The position numbers were made by a program, and so were the translations under genes. The notes below the pieces were generated by a model, which worked only from the letters and a program-made list of their open reading frames with translations, was not told the origin of the DNA and ran no database searches. A stretch of DNA of 64,000 nucleotides, from positions 378,501 through 442,500 of the forward strand of contig JAKOGI010000427.1 of the NCBI GenBank assembly GCA_029747015.1, in the 5' to 3' direction. Numbering within the stretch: position 1 is the first letter of the stretch; every line of letters starts with the position of its first letter. Source of the stretch: Carnegiea gigantea. Taxonomy: Eukaryota; Streptophyta; Magnoliopsida; Caryophyllales; Cactaceae. Of this stretch, positions 13,569 through 26,244 are shown in pieces.

Positions 13569-15264
13569 TGTGGATTTTAAGTCAGTTTTAAAAACCCTAT
13601 TTGCTTGCAAGTGCACAAGATCAACTATAGCCTAGCGAGTACAGGGTGTCAATCCCACGAAGAACAATAGTGATTCACATTTCGTTCTTCCAATTAATTA
13701 GTAGAATAATTCAAGAAGGTGTTCAATTATCAAACAAAATTAAAGAAATAATAGAACAACAAATGAGTCAAGAAAATAGAGAGAAATCAAACTAGAGAAA
13801 GATTTCAGATTTCATATTTCACCAATGACTTAAACATTGAATTACTAACTCAAATAAGGGTTTAATTAGTCGATCACGTGTTTTACCTAAGGTACAATCA
13901 TTTGGCCATGAATTTACAAGCTATAATTATCATATGATATAATTTATCAAGTAATTAGCATGAATTATTTATTTTGGACATAACTCATCTAATTTCTATA
14001 ATAACTTATTCCACTTTAACAATTATAGTTTTAAGCATAATCGCATAATATCATATTAGCCAACAAGCTTTAATATACAATTGAGATAGCAAATTAAACT
14101 GTTAAAATCAACATGAACAAACAATAGTAATAATATGCATAAATAAGTTAGAACCAAATATAAACTCACAATTATGGAATATAAGAGACAAAAAATAATC
14201 CCAAAAGAAATTTGTAAAATAATATTATTATCAAAGATCCATCTTAATCCCATATGAGTATTAGCCGACTATAGTTAGTGAAGATAACATTGAAGTTGGT
14301 CTAACCATACTCTCAATCAGTGGTATATTTCACTTTCTATGTCCAAACTTTGATACTCAATATACAAAACTATGTAATTAAGCATGAACTCTAAAATTTA
14401 ACTCACAAATGAGATGAGAAGAGAAGAAAAAAATAGCTCACAATGCTTATTTTCTTCTAAACTCCTCAAGCCAATTGATCTTGTCTTACGAAAGACTCTC
14501 TAAAAATATGAAAGAAAGAAGATGAGGCTATGGACGAATGCTTGGATGAGTGGATAGAGATTTTTGCTCTAGCCTTGATCTCCCTTTATACTAGTTCTAC
14601 ACCTCTCTTGCTACCCCAAAATTAGTTAGAAAAATTAATTTTAATTTAACTATCCAGCAGTTACTAGTCAAAGAGAATTGAAATATTTCCTAAGAAATTG
14701 CTTGGCCAAGCGCAGCAAGTAATCAAGGGAATTAGCCCATATGACAAATAAGCTTAACTTATGATTCTACCTAGGTGCATGACAAAATGGAGCTGTTAAG
14801 CGCTAGGAAACACAGAAGAACAAGCCTAAGCATGCAGAAAAAGGAGAGGAAGGTGGGGCATTGGTGGGCAGCTGGGCGCATGGACTCAGGCATGCACTGG
14901 GCCATAAGAAATGCAAACGAATCGACCCAGGCACGAGAAGATGAAGCACTGGGAGACAAGGTGAGCTGCTGGGGGTATTGGATAGGCTTATGCAGTAAGA
15001 GTGCAGGAGCAAGACAGTGAGAGAACTTGTTCGTTTGAGAGCTAAAGGGAGAGAGAAAAAAAGGTTGGGCTTTGCTTGGCACTTGGGCTACTATTCTCAG
15101 CTCAAATATCTTCATTTGGCAAGTTTTACATATTAGTTCATGTTATATCACCATCATCTATAAAAACAGAAGATCATGCATTATTATTTACATATAACTG
15201 CATCACGTAGACTTGAAAGAGGTGAAAAATGGGAGTAAAATTTCATGTAAAATATGACTTATCA
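13569..15264 (-). repeat. 3' LTR of the Athila-type element
   Basis: The plus strand begins TGTGGATTTTAAG at 13569 and ends GACTTATCA at 15264, which read in reverse complement gives an LTR starting TGATAAGTC, a common start in this lineage. It is followed at 15265-15284 by the complement of a phrase AATTTTGGTGTGAGCGAG, the usual sequence just before such LTRs. The first 270 bp match the truncated right LTR at 23863-24130. Length is 1696 bp. Confidence 0.8.
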
Positions 15265-15284
15265 ACTCGCTCACACCAAAATTC

Positions 15285-16007
15285 TGCTAGTTTGCGAGAA
15301 AAAGGTGACAATAATGCATGTAATCATTCACCCAAACAAGTGGAGCAAGATCGGAGAAGAAAATTGAATAGCCAACTATGCATGTCCACTCTAAATTTGA
15401 TAAATCAGTTTACTATAAACTTGTAACCCATCAGTAAACATTTCTAATTTAAATAAGTCAATAGGTCAATATTCAACCAAATTAAGTACTCAATATCAAT
15501 ATATAGCAAATTGTAAGTACAAAATCCACATAACATAATAAAAGTCACAAGAGTATCTTTACAACCAAGTTCCCACTGCCAAATCCATCTATTAATCTCT
15601 TTTTCCTTTTTTCTTTGATTTTTTTTTCTTTTTTTGGGTCTTTTTTTCAAAAGTTACTTGATCTAATGTGGTTCTTAGCCTAAGCTAATAAAGATGTGAA
15701 TATAGATAACACTCAGAGAAGTACTCAGTACATATTCAGGTGATTAATGAATTGAATAGAGATAGAACCTCAACATTGGTATCGGAATCATAACTTAATT
15801 AATTCAATTTATTTTATTTATTGACTGAAAAGTCAATGAGGACTCAATACTTATTAAATACTCATAATGATGTTGAAAATGGGGATTAATTTCAAACTGG
15901 AAGTAGGTTACATAGTGACATTAGTGTAGCAAAAATTTTAGTTATCAACTAATTGATGCTAAAAATAATCTCTAATAGGCATGTGTCACATGAATCACAT
16001 CTGTATA
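15285..16007. other. 3' untranslated region of the Athila-type element, part 1
   Basis: This is the non-coding region between integrase and the 3' LTR. It includes a long pyrimidine-rich stretch at about 15600-15650 (plus strand). No env-like frame is seen. Confidence 0.55.
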
Positions 16008-17895
16008 TGTAAGGACCAAAAACCTTGGGTCGCCGTCTTCCACGAATGGTTCGATTTGTTCGTTGGATATCTATTTTTTATTTCAAAATTGATTACCAAT
16101 ATGTTTTCCTTTTTTTAGAAATCTGAATCTTGGCAGACTAATGGAAATGGGACTAGGGAACTTGACTAGGATTTTGATCCACTGGTTTCTAAGCAAGAAT
16201 TAGGCCTAGTTTCCTAGTCTGATCCCTAGTTGTAGCTACTGTCTGATCCAGAAGCATAGTAGACTGCTTTATCCAGGAACCCAGCGGGGTTCTTGGGCCA
16301 GCGTAGGCCAAAATCCTAGCCCAGGCATTATATTGTCTTAAATTAGAACCCTTCTGCCTGAAAATAAAATAAAATAAAAATAAAGTAAACATAAAAGGAT
16401 GAAAGCAATAAAATTAATTAATGGAGTCATAAGTGAGTCTTAGGAAAAACTTACAAACTACGATTACTTTTCGAAGCAAACCATGAACCAATAGGGACAA
16501 CCGAGGGGACACCGAAAGGGTCCATTGATTTAAAAAGGGTTTTCAAAAGACCTCCGAATAATCCCTAGTGTGAGGACCATGTTGAACCATAAACTTGAAC
16601 CAAGGATCTTCGTTCAAGCGCGATAGTATAGTGACATGTTGGAGTGTATCACATCACCGCCCGTCATCACTAACGGTCTCTACTATTTGATATAGGAAAT
16701 CAAATCTTAATTACACTATCACACAGTCATACAACATATTAATATGAATCACGTTAAATAATGCAAAACAAGGTAAATAATTACAGTGGGTGGGGAACTA
16801 CCTAAAAATTACATCTTTGCCAGTTTGAGATCAAGATCTTAAAAGAAACAAGGTGAAAGGATAGGGGGTTGAAATTACGATCTCAGGATAATCCACCTGA
16901 TTTGCCTGGGAAGTCAGCAAGCTGACGCCTTCTTAATGCTCAAACCAATCTCTCCTTCACAACACTCTCGATGTATATAGTATGTCACTCACTATTTTGC
17001 CTCTCTAATATCTAGAACTACCCTACCAGAAATGTCTCGCTATTTTTCAATTTTCTCACAATGCTAATTTTTGGTGTCTAGCCAATGCTGAATTGATACC
17101 TAATTGATGCTAATTTTCTGATGCCTCTAACCCAAGGGGGTAAACCTCTTTTTATAGTGGTTGAGGGCATAGTCTTTATCGGTTTAGAGAAAGGGGACTA
17201 ATCCTAGTCCTAGTAAGGCTAATATAAACGAGCGAATTATTCCATATAGGATTCTAATTAATTAAACATACATTAGATAGAAAGGACTCAAAGAAAGGAA
17301 AAATTAACAAGTGTTGCAAATTCCCTGTTGAGATATTTGGCCCGGTTCCCTACTAGTTCAGGCTAGAAGCCAGCTGGGTTTTATGGGCCAAGCTCATCTA
17401 CAACTTGTTTTGGCCATAAGTTTAACATCAAACCTCTATTTTGAGTGATTCTTTTTTTTCTCTGAAATCTTATTGAGTCTATTTTCTAATGATGCTAGTT
17501 TCATAATTTGTGGATTTGTGTAAAATAATATATAAGCAAAATAGTGAATAGGTATCATTTTCAGCATAAATCCTAATATTCGACTTATATATTTTCCGTT
17601 CCTTATCGAGTTTTGGTGAATAATATGTCATTATAAAGCTTACTCAATGAATAATATTGATATTTAAACTTAATAATTTTATGCTGCCTACAATAGATCT
17701 CAACTGGATGCCGAATACTGTCAATTTGGGCTTATTTAGGCATTTTGTGCTCTATTAGCCTTTTGTTTTTCCTTCTTTGTTTTTCTTTCAAACTCAAATT
17801 GAGGATTACTTTACCGGGCCCCCAAGTACACAAATTGGAGTATAAGTTTCGACATTGAACATTTAAAAATAAGATGCTATTTTTAGGCGTCTATA
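16008..17895. mobile_element. probable solo LTR nested in the Athila 3' region
   Basis: The block begins TGTAAGGACC at 16008 and ends GTCTATA at 17895, and is flanked by a perfect 5-bp repeat GTATA (16003-16007 and 17896-17900). TG start, an end that would be CA but for one C-to-T change, 5-bp duplication and the 1.9-kb length fit a solo LTR. A TATA-like TTTTTATAGTGG is at about 17149. No coding frame is present. The family is not recognised, and a second copy would settle it. Confidence 0.55.
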
Positions 17896-18349
17896 GTATA
17901 AGAAGTAGCACAAGCAAAATCTAATCACCCTATCTCTTCCCAAAATCAAGTCCACATGTCAAAAATTTTCAATATTCCTCAAATTTTTCATTTGTCTTCT
18001 CCCATACCAAAATCTTATGTTGTCCTCAATGTACAAGACAATATTAAAGAAAAAGATGGAGAAAAAAGCAATACAACTTGATAGCACAAGGTAAGCACTC
18101 TTAATATGCCTAACAAGCCAACTCCATAGATACCTTCAAAACTATCAACAACCACAAAGGCCAAAAATCAAGTGAACTGTCACACTTTAAGATACATAAA
18201 GACCTTTAAAGAAAATCAAAAACAAAAATCTCAAACTCACCTAAGAATATTATGTTGCCTCCCAACAAGCGCTAAGTTTTATGTCTTCGATCAAACAAGG
18301 TCGCATCCACTTATTGTAGTAAATTGGGTCTACTAGATTGATGGACTAA

Positions 18350-19560
18350 TCAAACCAGACTTCATCTCATTAGTCATAACAAGCTTCAAATGTTGACTAT
18401 TAATAGTAAGAACTTGACCCTCTTGGGGATCCAAAATTTGGAATGCCTAGAGAAAAACACCTGTTGGACAACCAAATGACTATCCCATCTAGATCTCAAC
18501 TTGCTAGGAAATAGTTTAAGCTTAGATTTAAAACCCAACATTCTGATTAGGTTCAAAAGATTTTCGAAAAATCATTTTATCATGAAAAGTTTTTGTTTTG
18601 ACTTTTTTACAAATTTTAGCATTCTCATAGGCTTCATCACCCAATTCATCCAAGTCATTTAGTTGAAGCATATGTTAGAACCCACTTGTTTCATATCAAA
18701 ATTAAAAGCTTTAATAGCCAAAAAAGTATAATGTTCTAATTCAACTAGCAAGTGACAAGGCTTACCAAAAAGAAGCCAATAAGGAGACACTCTGATAAGA
18801 GTCTTATAAGCACTATGATAGACCCATAAACCATCATGCAATCTCTAAGGATAGAGAGATAGTCTCTCTATCTGGTCGAATACTTTTCTCCAGATAGACT
18901 TAATCTCACAATTAGACACCTCAATTTGACCACTGTTTTGAGGGTGATGAGGGGTAACTATTTTGTGAGTCATAGAATATTTTCTAAGCAAAGCTTAAAA
19001 AGATCGATGATAAAGATGACTATCTTCATCACTAATAAGAGCTTTGGGGTTCCCATACTAATAGAAAATGTACACTTTCATAAACTTGATTACCACCTTT
19101 TAGTCATTGGTCCTAATAGCTAGAGTTTCCACCCACTTTGACACATAATCAAGAGCAACCAATATGTACACAAAGCCAAAAGACGAGGAAAGAAACCCAT
19201 GAAATCAATGCCTCACACATCAAATATCTCAACAATTAGAATAGGGGAAGGGGGCATCATATCACAACAGTGCAAGGCACCCAGCTGTTGTCATCACTCA
19301 TAAGCAAGATACAAATGGTGAACAAAATAGAGTGGGCAAATGAGATCCACTTTGTAGAACTTTAGTACCTGTGCTACGAACTCCAAAATAACCACCACAA
19401 GCATAAGAGTGACAAAAGGTCGGGATACTTTTGACTCTCGGGGATACACCTGCAAACCACTTGATCATGAAAATGTTTGAAAAGATAAGAATCTTCCCAA
19501 TAGTAATGCCTTACTTATGAGAAAAACCTATGTTTCTCTTATTTAAACCAGTGACAAAGG
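18350..19560 (-). pseudogene. integrase remains of the Athila-type element
   Basis: On the minus strand, 19140-19260 reads as EIFDV then GIDFMGFFP, the start of the integrase catalytic core in this lineage. The frame at 18659-18841 reads as the core's C-terminal part with YHSAYKTLI, SPYWLLFGKPCHL and VELEHYTFLAIKAF. Just downstream near 18250-18300 comes the phrase complementary to GCGCTTGTTGGGAGGCAAC, which commonly follows the pol stop in these elements. Stops and frameshifts break it throughout. Confidence 0.8.
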
Positions 19561-19599
19561 GTCTTTCCAGTACCAAGATAATTTACAGTGTGAAGAAAC

Positions 19600-21240
19600 C
19601 AAGGGAGAAGGGCATATGACATCACAAACAGTTGCTTATCACGAAAATGGTGAAAAAATCAAGTTAATATACTCAGTAAAGATCCTAGACAAGGGGTCTA
19701 CACCAAAATTCTCATAACCCTTCCTATCACTATCAAAATTTTGTAGCCATAAAATCCACCTAATCAGCCTAGGTTAGGTGCCAATTTTTTGGACAAAAAT
19801 GTTTCAAACAGCATGGTCAGTAATCACAGTCACTTTTGAACAAAAAAGGTATGGGCAGAATTTATTAAGTGCAAATACCAAAGTTAGCAACACTTTTTCA
19901 ATATTGAAATAATTCATTTGAGCATTATTTTGAATTTTACTAGCATAGTAAATGACGCGAGACACTATATTCAACTTTTGACCCAAAACAACCCAATAGC
20001 CAAATAAGATGCATCAAACATAATCTCAAAAGGACGAGAATAATCAGGGGGCTTCACAATATGGTTGACACCACCATAGATCAAAACTTTTCAAAAGCCT
20101 CCTCACAACACTCATTAAATACAAAAGAAGTATCTTTAGAAAGGAGGCTAGTATGCAGCCTGGTTAGTTCACTAAAGTAATCAATAAAACTCCCATAAAA
20201 ACCATCGTGATGAAGGAAATATCTGACTTGTTTCACAGAAGTAGGAAATCAACCTTGACTTCGTCAACTTCAATTCCCTTTTTAGACACTTTGCGACTAA
20301 CACAATTCCTTCTTGGACCATGAAATGGCTTTTTTTCCAACTCAAGATAAGATTCACTTCTTCACATCTTTTCAAAATAGTAGGACAAGTTAGCAAGACA
20401 CACATCAAAACAAGAATCAAAAACAGATAAATCATCCATAATCACCTCCATGAAATTATCAATACAATCATAAATATGGTCATCATGCACTTTAAAATGT
20501 GAAATGTGCATTACACAAACTGATAGGTGAATATAGCAAATGGATATGTGAAGGTGGTTTTCTCCTGCTCCTCAAGATAAATAGGTATTTGATTCTAACA
20601 AGAATACCCATCTAAAAAACAATAGAAGCTTTGTCCAGCTAATTTTTCCTAAATTTGATCAATGAAGGGGAGGAAAAAATGGACATTTCTAGTAACAGAA
20701 TTCGGCTTCATGTAATCAATACACACCCTCCAACCCGTTGTCTATTTAGTAGGAACTAGTTTACCATCATTGTTCTTAACCATAGTTATGCCAGATTTCT
20801 TATGGAGCATTTAAACTAGACTAATCCATTGACTATCAGAGATTGGGTAAATAATGTCTATATCTAAAAGTTTTACTACTCTTTCTGAACAACTTCTTTC
20901 ATAAGTGGGTTCAACCTACATTACACCTTTGTAGTAGGTTCGGCATTATCCTCCAAGTGAATTCTATGCATGCCAATATTTAGACTAATCCCTTTCAAAT
21001 CAGCAGCCGATAACCTAATAACACCCTTATGATTAGACAACATATGAATCAACTCTTTCTCTTGGTCACAGGATAAAGGTGAAGATATAATGATAAACAG
21101 GGTCTCTTTAGGGCCTAAAAACACGTACTTGAGTGAGTTAGGGAGAGGTTTCAACTTAAGTTTACGTGGGGAGATAATAGAGGGTGGCATAGGAGAACTT
21201 ACCAAAGGTAGTAAAGCCTCAAACTTGGACACCCAAGAGG
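19600..21240 (-). pseudogene. reverse transcriptase and RNase H remains of the Athila-type element
   Basis: Minus-strand frames in order: 20921-21232 holds the segment just before RT, with KLKLKPLPNSLKYVFLG and the phrase ADLKGISLNIGMHRIHLED; 20181-20435 holds RT after the catalytic motif, with LKRCEEVNLILSWKKSHFMV; 19804-19986 holds RNase H with VIYYASKIQNNAQMNY and VTVITDH. The catalytic YxDD box region near 20440 is disrupted. The gene is dead. Confidence 0.85.
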
Positions 21241-21299
21241 AAAACTCAATATAAGGAATGGGTCGCGAGTAGAATCAATCTCATCTATTGTACTTCCTA

Positions 21300-22000
21300 A
21301 GTTGAATAATCCCAATCTTCATGGGAAAAACAAGTTCCCTAGGGATCTTTGCTCAGAGTAGAAGGTAAGGCCTCCTTAATAATTTCATCAAGCACATTAG
21401 CAAAGAAACATGCAATTTCATTTTCAAACACAGTTTGAGAAGAAACTTTAAAAATGTTAAGCCCAACCTTCATGTTCATGACTGAGACATCCATCACTCT
21501 CAACCTATAGTTAATGGTGGCATTAGCTGTAGCTAACAAGGAATATCCTAAAATAAGAGAGATTTACTTAGAAGTATGAGTAGGTTCCATGTCCAACACA
21601 AAGAAATCAACAGGAAAGAATCCTTTATCAGTCTAAACCAAGACGCTCTCTATCTGCCTACTAAGAGTCATAACTGACCTATTAGTAAGCTGAAAGTACA
21701 ATCAAAATGTCTTAATTCACCTAATCCCAACTCTAAGTAAATAGAAATGTAGTATCAAATTGACATTAGAATGCAAATCTAAGAGTTCCCTTCCAATTTT
21801 GTGATTGCCTATAGAGTATGAAATAGTAGGACACTAAGATCTTTGAAGTTAGGTGGAGTGCCAAATTTTAAAATAGATATCACTTGTTCACTTAGAAGAA
21901 CCTTTTTAAAAGTGCACATGTCTTTAAAGAACTTAGCAAAAGTCGAGATCTATTTAATCACTTCTAAAGGGGAAGATTGACCTTAACTTACTTAAAGGTC
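21300..22000 (-). pseudogene. aspartic protease region of the Athila-type element
   Basis: The minus-strand frame at 21339-21539 begins LATANATINYR, which corresponds to the phrase after the LGRPFLATA motif at the end of a gypsy protease, then continues with MDVSVMNMKVGLNIFK. This linker to RT is typical of Athila-type elements. The frame upstream is broken. Confidence 0.7.
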
Positions 22001-22249
22001 TCTAAAATGTCATCTCTTTGGTATCTTTCTTAAAAGGAAATAGTACATCCAAAGCTTGAGGGTAAGGAACCCTTGACTTATATGTGACAGTAGGGTCATA
22101 CGTAACAGGGGAAGGGAATGAGTCTTCTTTTTCTTAATTTCATTGTCATTCTCAATGGTTTTAAATATTTTATCATGCTCCTTTTCATTCACTTTATTAT
22201 CGACTTATTTACAACCCCTATGAACCATTATAGCTTTCAATTGCTCAAA

Positions 22250-23560
22250 TTATTAGCCTTTAGGGTTTTGTATGGGATAACTTGGAAGTCTTCCTTCTTC
22301 TTTTTTACCTACAGCTATAGCTAGTTGTCCAAGTTGGATTTCTAATTTAGCTATAGATTGTAAGTGGGAATCAACAACATGCATTTTAGATTCAATTCCT
22401 TGGATTTTAGAGTCAATATTTTGCACAACAGAAGTCATGGTACTAAGAGCAAAATTACCTTGTCTATGTCAAAACTCCCAAATGAGGCTTGGTGAGAAGT
22501 AGGAAGAGTATATCTCTAGTTTTGAAAACTATGAGGAGTAGGTCTATTAAACTAGACTTGAAAATTCTCAACATTTGAGATCTCCATGAACGGTTAGGAT
22601 GATTCCTCCAAGTATGGGTATAAGTATTTGAATAAAGATTATCGATTGGAGGAAATTCTTGGGTAGTATCACTTGTTGAAACACAATATCAGACTTACCA
22701 ACATAAAGACAATCAAAAGAAGTATGCATGGGATTAGCAGAAATCAAATACATATATTACATAGAAGGTGCATTGGACACTTTGGTCATGCATAACAATT
22801 GATTAAATTTCTTAGTTAAAGTATCAACTTTATTAGAAAGGTCAACTGAACGTGAAACCTCATAAATCCCCTCTTTACTTCCCAATTGTCTAGGCAAATT
22901 CGAATGTGAGGAAGTAGCATGCAAATGTGAATTTTCACTCAAATGCTCAAACAATTCCCAAGCTTCTTCAGGAGTCTTATACCAAAAACTACCACCACAA
23001 GATGCATCAATCATCTGCCTACTATGCTCATCTAAGCCAGAAATAGAAGTTCTGAACAAGTTGCCATATACGGATCTCAAGGTGAGGATAACTTTGCAAA
23101 AACTCTCAAAACCTTTCCCAACTTTCATACAATTTTTCATTTTTACATTATGTGAAAGTGGTTATAGCACATCTTAAAGCAGTTAGTTTACCAATATAGA
23201 ATTTTTTTTTAAGAATTTCTTTTTACATTTGATCTCAAGTGGTGATGTTTATTTTAGTATCCAACTAAACCTTAGATTTACCTTTTAAAGAGAAAGGGAA
23301 AAGATGCAAAGGAAGAGCATCATCAAAGATATTATTCAAGAAAATAGTGGAACAAATCTCAAAAAATATATCAACATATATGAAAGGATTTTTAGATTTT
23401 ATCCCATGAAATGACGGAAGCATTTGGATAAGCGAATGCTTAATCTCAAATGACCTCGTGACAGTGGGCATATGAATTCTTATAGGTGACTCATAAGTGG
23501 CAGGAGAAAAGTGCTTTTTAAGTTGCTTAGGTGGTGGGTTCTATTCTTCAGCGATCTTTT
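22250..23560 (-). pseudogene. gag remains of the Athila-type element
   Basis: Four minus-strand pieces line up in the right order: 23265-23471 with SFEIKHSLIQMLPSFHGI and DDALPLHLFPFSLKGK (capsid N-part); 22757-23140 with MIDASCGGSFWYKTPEEAWE (capsid C-part); 22568-22753 around the zinc-binding region; and 22253-22438 with KLEIQLGQLAIAV then a Pro-Ser/Asn-Pro ending (C-terminus). Frame changes and stops separate them, so no full Gag can be made. Confidence 0.85.
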
Positions 23561-23831
23561 TCTTATATTCACATGCCTTAGCTCTTATCCTACTAAGAGA
23601 ACATTCAATTTTAAGATTATATTCTTTAGGGTCTAATAATAATGAATGTCTACCACGCATATAACCGATAACCAAGTAAAGAGTAGCACACTTTTACCAC
23701 AATAATAACCAAATAAGAACCAATTTTAACCAATTTATTGAATTTTTTAATTAAGTAATGAAAAAGAAAAAGAAATAAAAGAAATAAAAAGAATGAAGAA
23801 TAAAAGAAAAAATAAAATCAAAAATTACTAA

Positions 23832-23852
23832 CCATTCCTTGGCAATGGCGCA
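23832..23852 (-). promoter_or_regulatory. primer-binding site of the Athila-type element
   Basis: The minus strand reads TGCGCCATTGCCAAGG, close to the TGGCGCCATTGCCGGGG form used by Athila/Tat elements for a tRNA primer (often assigned to tRNA-Asp). It lies 10 bp inside the inner end of the 5' LTR, in the expected place. Confidence 0.8.
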
Positions 23853-23862
23853 AAAAACTTGT

Positions 23863-24130
23863 TGTGGACTTTATATTTAGTTTAAAAAACCCTTTTTACA
23901 TTCAAGTGCACTATGTCAATTGTAGAGTAGCGAATATATGGCATCGATCCCACAACGAACAATAGCAATTTCAAATTTAGTTTTTCCAATTAAATAAAAG
24001 AATAATGCAAGGGAATGTTCAATTATCAAACAAAATTAATGATACAAAAGAAAAATAAATGAGTCAAGAAAATAGAGAGAAATCAAATTAGAGAAAGATC
24101 TAGGATTTTGGATTTCATTGATGACTTATG
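23863..24130 (-). repeat. truncated 5' LTR of the Athila-type element
   Basis: This matches 13569-13840 of the 3' LTR, with shared blocks AACAATAG, TGTTCAATTATCAAACAAAA and GAGTCAAGAAAATAGAGAG. Similarity stops at about 24130, so some 1.4 kb of the LTR, including its promoter, is missing. Later insertion or deletion removed it. Confidence 0.8.
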
Positions 24131-24947
24131 ATTGTGACATTTGCATTGGAATGTGAGTGGGTAAAGGCTCCCAGGATGTCGGGTGTCATGAGGAATAAGA
24201 AACTCTTCGCTATTTGCCTTTGCGTGTGTGCCGGATTTATTAGAGCACTGGCTGCTGCGTGCCAAATTTGCTTCTCCAACGGCGTGAAAACGCGTGTGAT
24301 ATGCGGGTTGGCACACCTGTACATGTCTCCTTGTGTGTCAGTGTTCATATTTTTAAAATATTTTTTTGTTTTTTTTGAAGTAAGTATATAATTTTTAAAT
24401 GATTTAAAAAATAGGTTGTGTGTTACAAGGTGGGTCCAAGACAAATATTTTTATTGGATGATTAAAATTGAGTTCTATAGGTTAGAGAAGTGATGGAATG
24501 CAAGTTTCAAAATTGTGGAACTTTTACTGACGTGGCAGGCCAGAGTTTCAAAATCTGAAACTCCCATTGGGACTGCTCTTATTGACAACAACTTCGTGCA
24601 TGCGATATAAATTATAAATTCAGCTACCGATGCTAAACATTTAAAGCCATAAAATTCTTTGCTCGAACGAGTTCTAACCACGGCATCCCTGAATCGCCTT
24701 TCAGTTGAGATGGCTTAACTGTTACCTGCCACTGCCCATGCTCAATCCCTAGGCACGAATCTAGAAACTGTGAGATTCTCACGCGTAGTAAACGATGGTA
24801 TACATGGTAAGCAAAAACGAATTTGTGCGAATCAGCCAAAAAAAAAAAAAATTGTATCGTCAATTAATCAGATGGATTTCCCCAATTTTTTAAGTTCTAC
24901 TTTTATAAATAGAAGGCAACTGGAATGGACCATATTATCCTTCCTTG
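24131..24947. other. unassigned stretch after the LTR truncation
   Basis: It contains no clear gene. From about 24400 the style changes to that of a MITE arm (GACTGCTCTTA at about 24570), but no matching left end was found. The minus-strand frame at 24633-24863 is short and unrecognised. Confidence 0.4.
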
Positions 24948-24955
24948 CAAAACAC

Positions 24956-25267
24956 TAAACCTGACAAATAGGACATTCGGTTTGGGTATGGATCGGGTCA
25001 TGTTTGAGTTGGATCATGTTTTGGGGTTGGTTTAATTTGGGTCGGGTGAACTTCAATTCGGCTGGATTTATGGTCAACCGATTTTTGATTTAATACACTT
25101 GTCATTTAGAAATAAGCAACTTTGTAGAAAATTTTGGATCAGGTATGGTTCGGTTTGGGTCAATTTGAATTCTGAGTCCACTTTTGGGTGAGTGAATTTC
25201 AGATATCGAGTCGGATATGAATCGTTCGATTCAGGTTTCGAGTCTCGGATCAGTTTTACCAGATCTA
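24956..25267. mobile_element. decayed hAT-type MITE with GGGTC core
   Basis: The left end TAAACCTGACAAAT and the complement of the right end, TAGATCTGGTAAAA, agree at 10 of 14 positions. The flanking 8-mers CAAAACAC and CAAACTAC agree at 6 of 8, so the duplication is decayed. The body holds words such as GGATCGGGTC and GGGTCGGGTG. It looks like an older member of the hAT MITE group in this window. Confidence 0.5.
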
Positions 25268-25665
25268 CAAACTACAAAAGATGCTACAGTTAGATTTTGC
25301 TATAAATTCATGAGGGTTTCATATGATTTCTTATGGTTACATGTTTTTGTACCTTTTGCTTCGTCTTTTTGGGTTTGTGGTTAATGAATATATCTTACTT
25401 TTAATTATAAATAAAATTCTTTAATAAAATATGTTGAGGTCAACTAGTGTAGCTACGAAAAACGTTAGTGTCAAGGTAAAATTGTACTTGTATACATCAA
25501 TTTTGATACCTTCCACGATGTGAAAGCCTGTAATAAATTACTCACATATTAATAGTTATCATACCGTGCTCCGCACGGTCAATTTTAACTTTTTTTTCAC
25601 GCTATGATTGTTTGAATTTTAAATTTTTCAGCCTTTTAATTAATTTAATTTTGCTAATTATTATT

Positions 25666-25943
25666 TGTTGAAGAATAAATATATTCTTGGATCCTCAACT
25701 ATAAGGTTAAATTTTTTGTTGAGTTGGTTCTTGAACATGTATCAGAGCCTCTCTGAGTGAAAGGTCTCAAGTTCAAATTTCAGCAGCTCCTATATTGATT
25801 TATTGCCGAGGTAAGGAAAGCCTTTGCAACATCCACGCTTCAAGCCCGAAAAACATTCGCGTGAGGGGACGTGTTAGAGTGTAAACATATTCTTGAACCT
25901 TCAACCATAAATTTAAACTTTTGGCTGAGATGATTCTTGAATA
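25666..25943 (+). mobile_element. TRIM (miniature LTR retrotransposon)
   Basis: Two 72-bp direct repeats, 25666-25737 and 25872-25943, both start TGTT and share ATATTCTTG, TCAAC, ATAA and TTCTTGAA blocks. Directly after the left repeat comes TGTATCAGAGCCT, a primer-binding site for initiator tRNA-Met with one change. Directly before the right repeat is the purine tract GAGGGGACG. The flanks TTATT and TTATC match at 4 of 5. Total length 278 bp with no coding capacity: all features of a TRIM. The right repeat ends TA where CA is expected. Confidence 0.85.
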
Positions 25944-26244
25944 TTATCCTTAAAACGGTAGATAAAAATGTATCTATTTTAATTAATATGTCTCATCTAA
26001 AGAAATTTTGGATACATGATAAAAATTATTCTTACACACCTTATCTTATTATACAAAAAATATTTAGTTTACTAATTGAATTAAATTCTCCTCCTATCCC
26101 CTTACTAATTTCCTAAATAAAATTTTGCCAATTATTTACGATAGTCAACGACACCTTCTTAACACCCAACCCTTAGTCATCTGTATCTGACGCACGTAAT
26201 TGGGGTTATTCGTTGTTAATCCATTCGCCGACCATAGTTAGTAG

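Larger units (their letters stand above)
13569..24130 (-). mobile_element. decayed Athila-type gypsy retrotransposon
   Basis: On the minus strand the order is 5' LTR (truncated, 23863-24130), primer site (23832-23852), gag, protease, reverse transcriptase, RNase H, integrase, then a long 3' region and a 3' LTR (13569-15264). Each domain is recognisable from surviving phrases, but all are broken by stops and frameshifts. The primer site of the TGGCGCC type and protein phrases such as IDFMG in integrase fit the Athila/Tat branch. I see no env-like frame. The 3' region hosts a probable solo LTR at 16008-17895. The element cannot move by itself. Confidence 0.88.

Noticed and set aside
14771..15115. 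114-codon minus-strand frame and its 81-codon partner on plus
   Set aside because: Both lie in the Athila LTR, are Ser/Leu-rich by composition, and show no motif.
24400..24575. Possible MITE with GACTGCTCTTA end
   Set aside because: No matching inverted end or duplication was found on the left.
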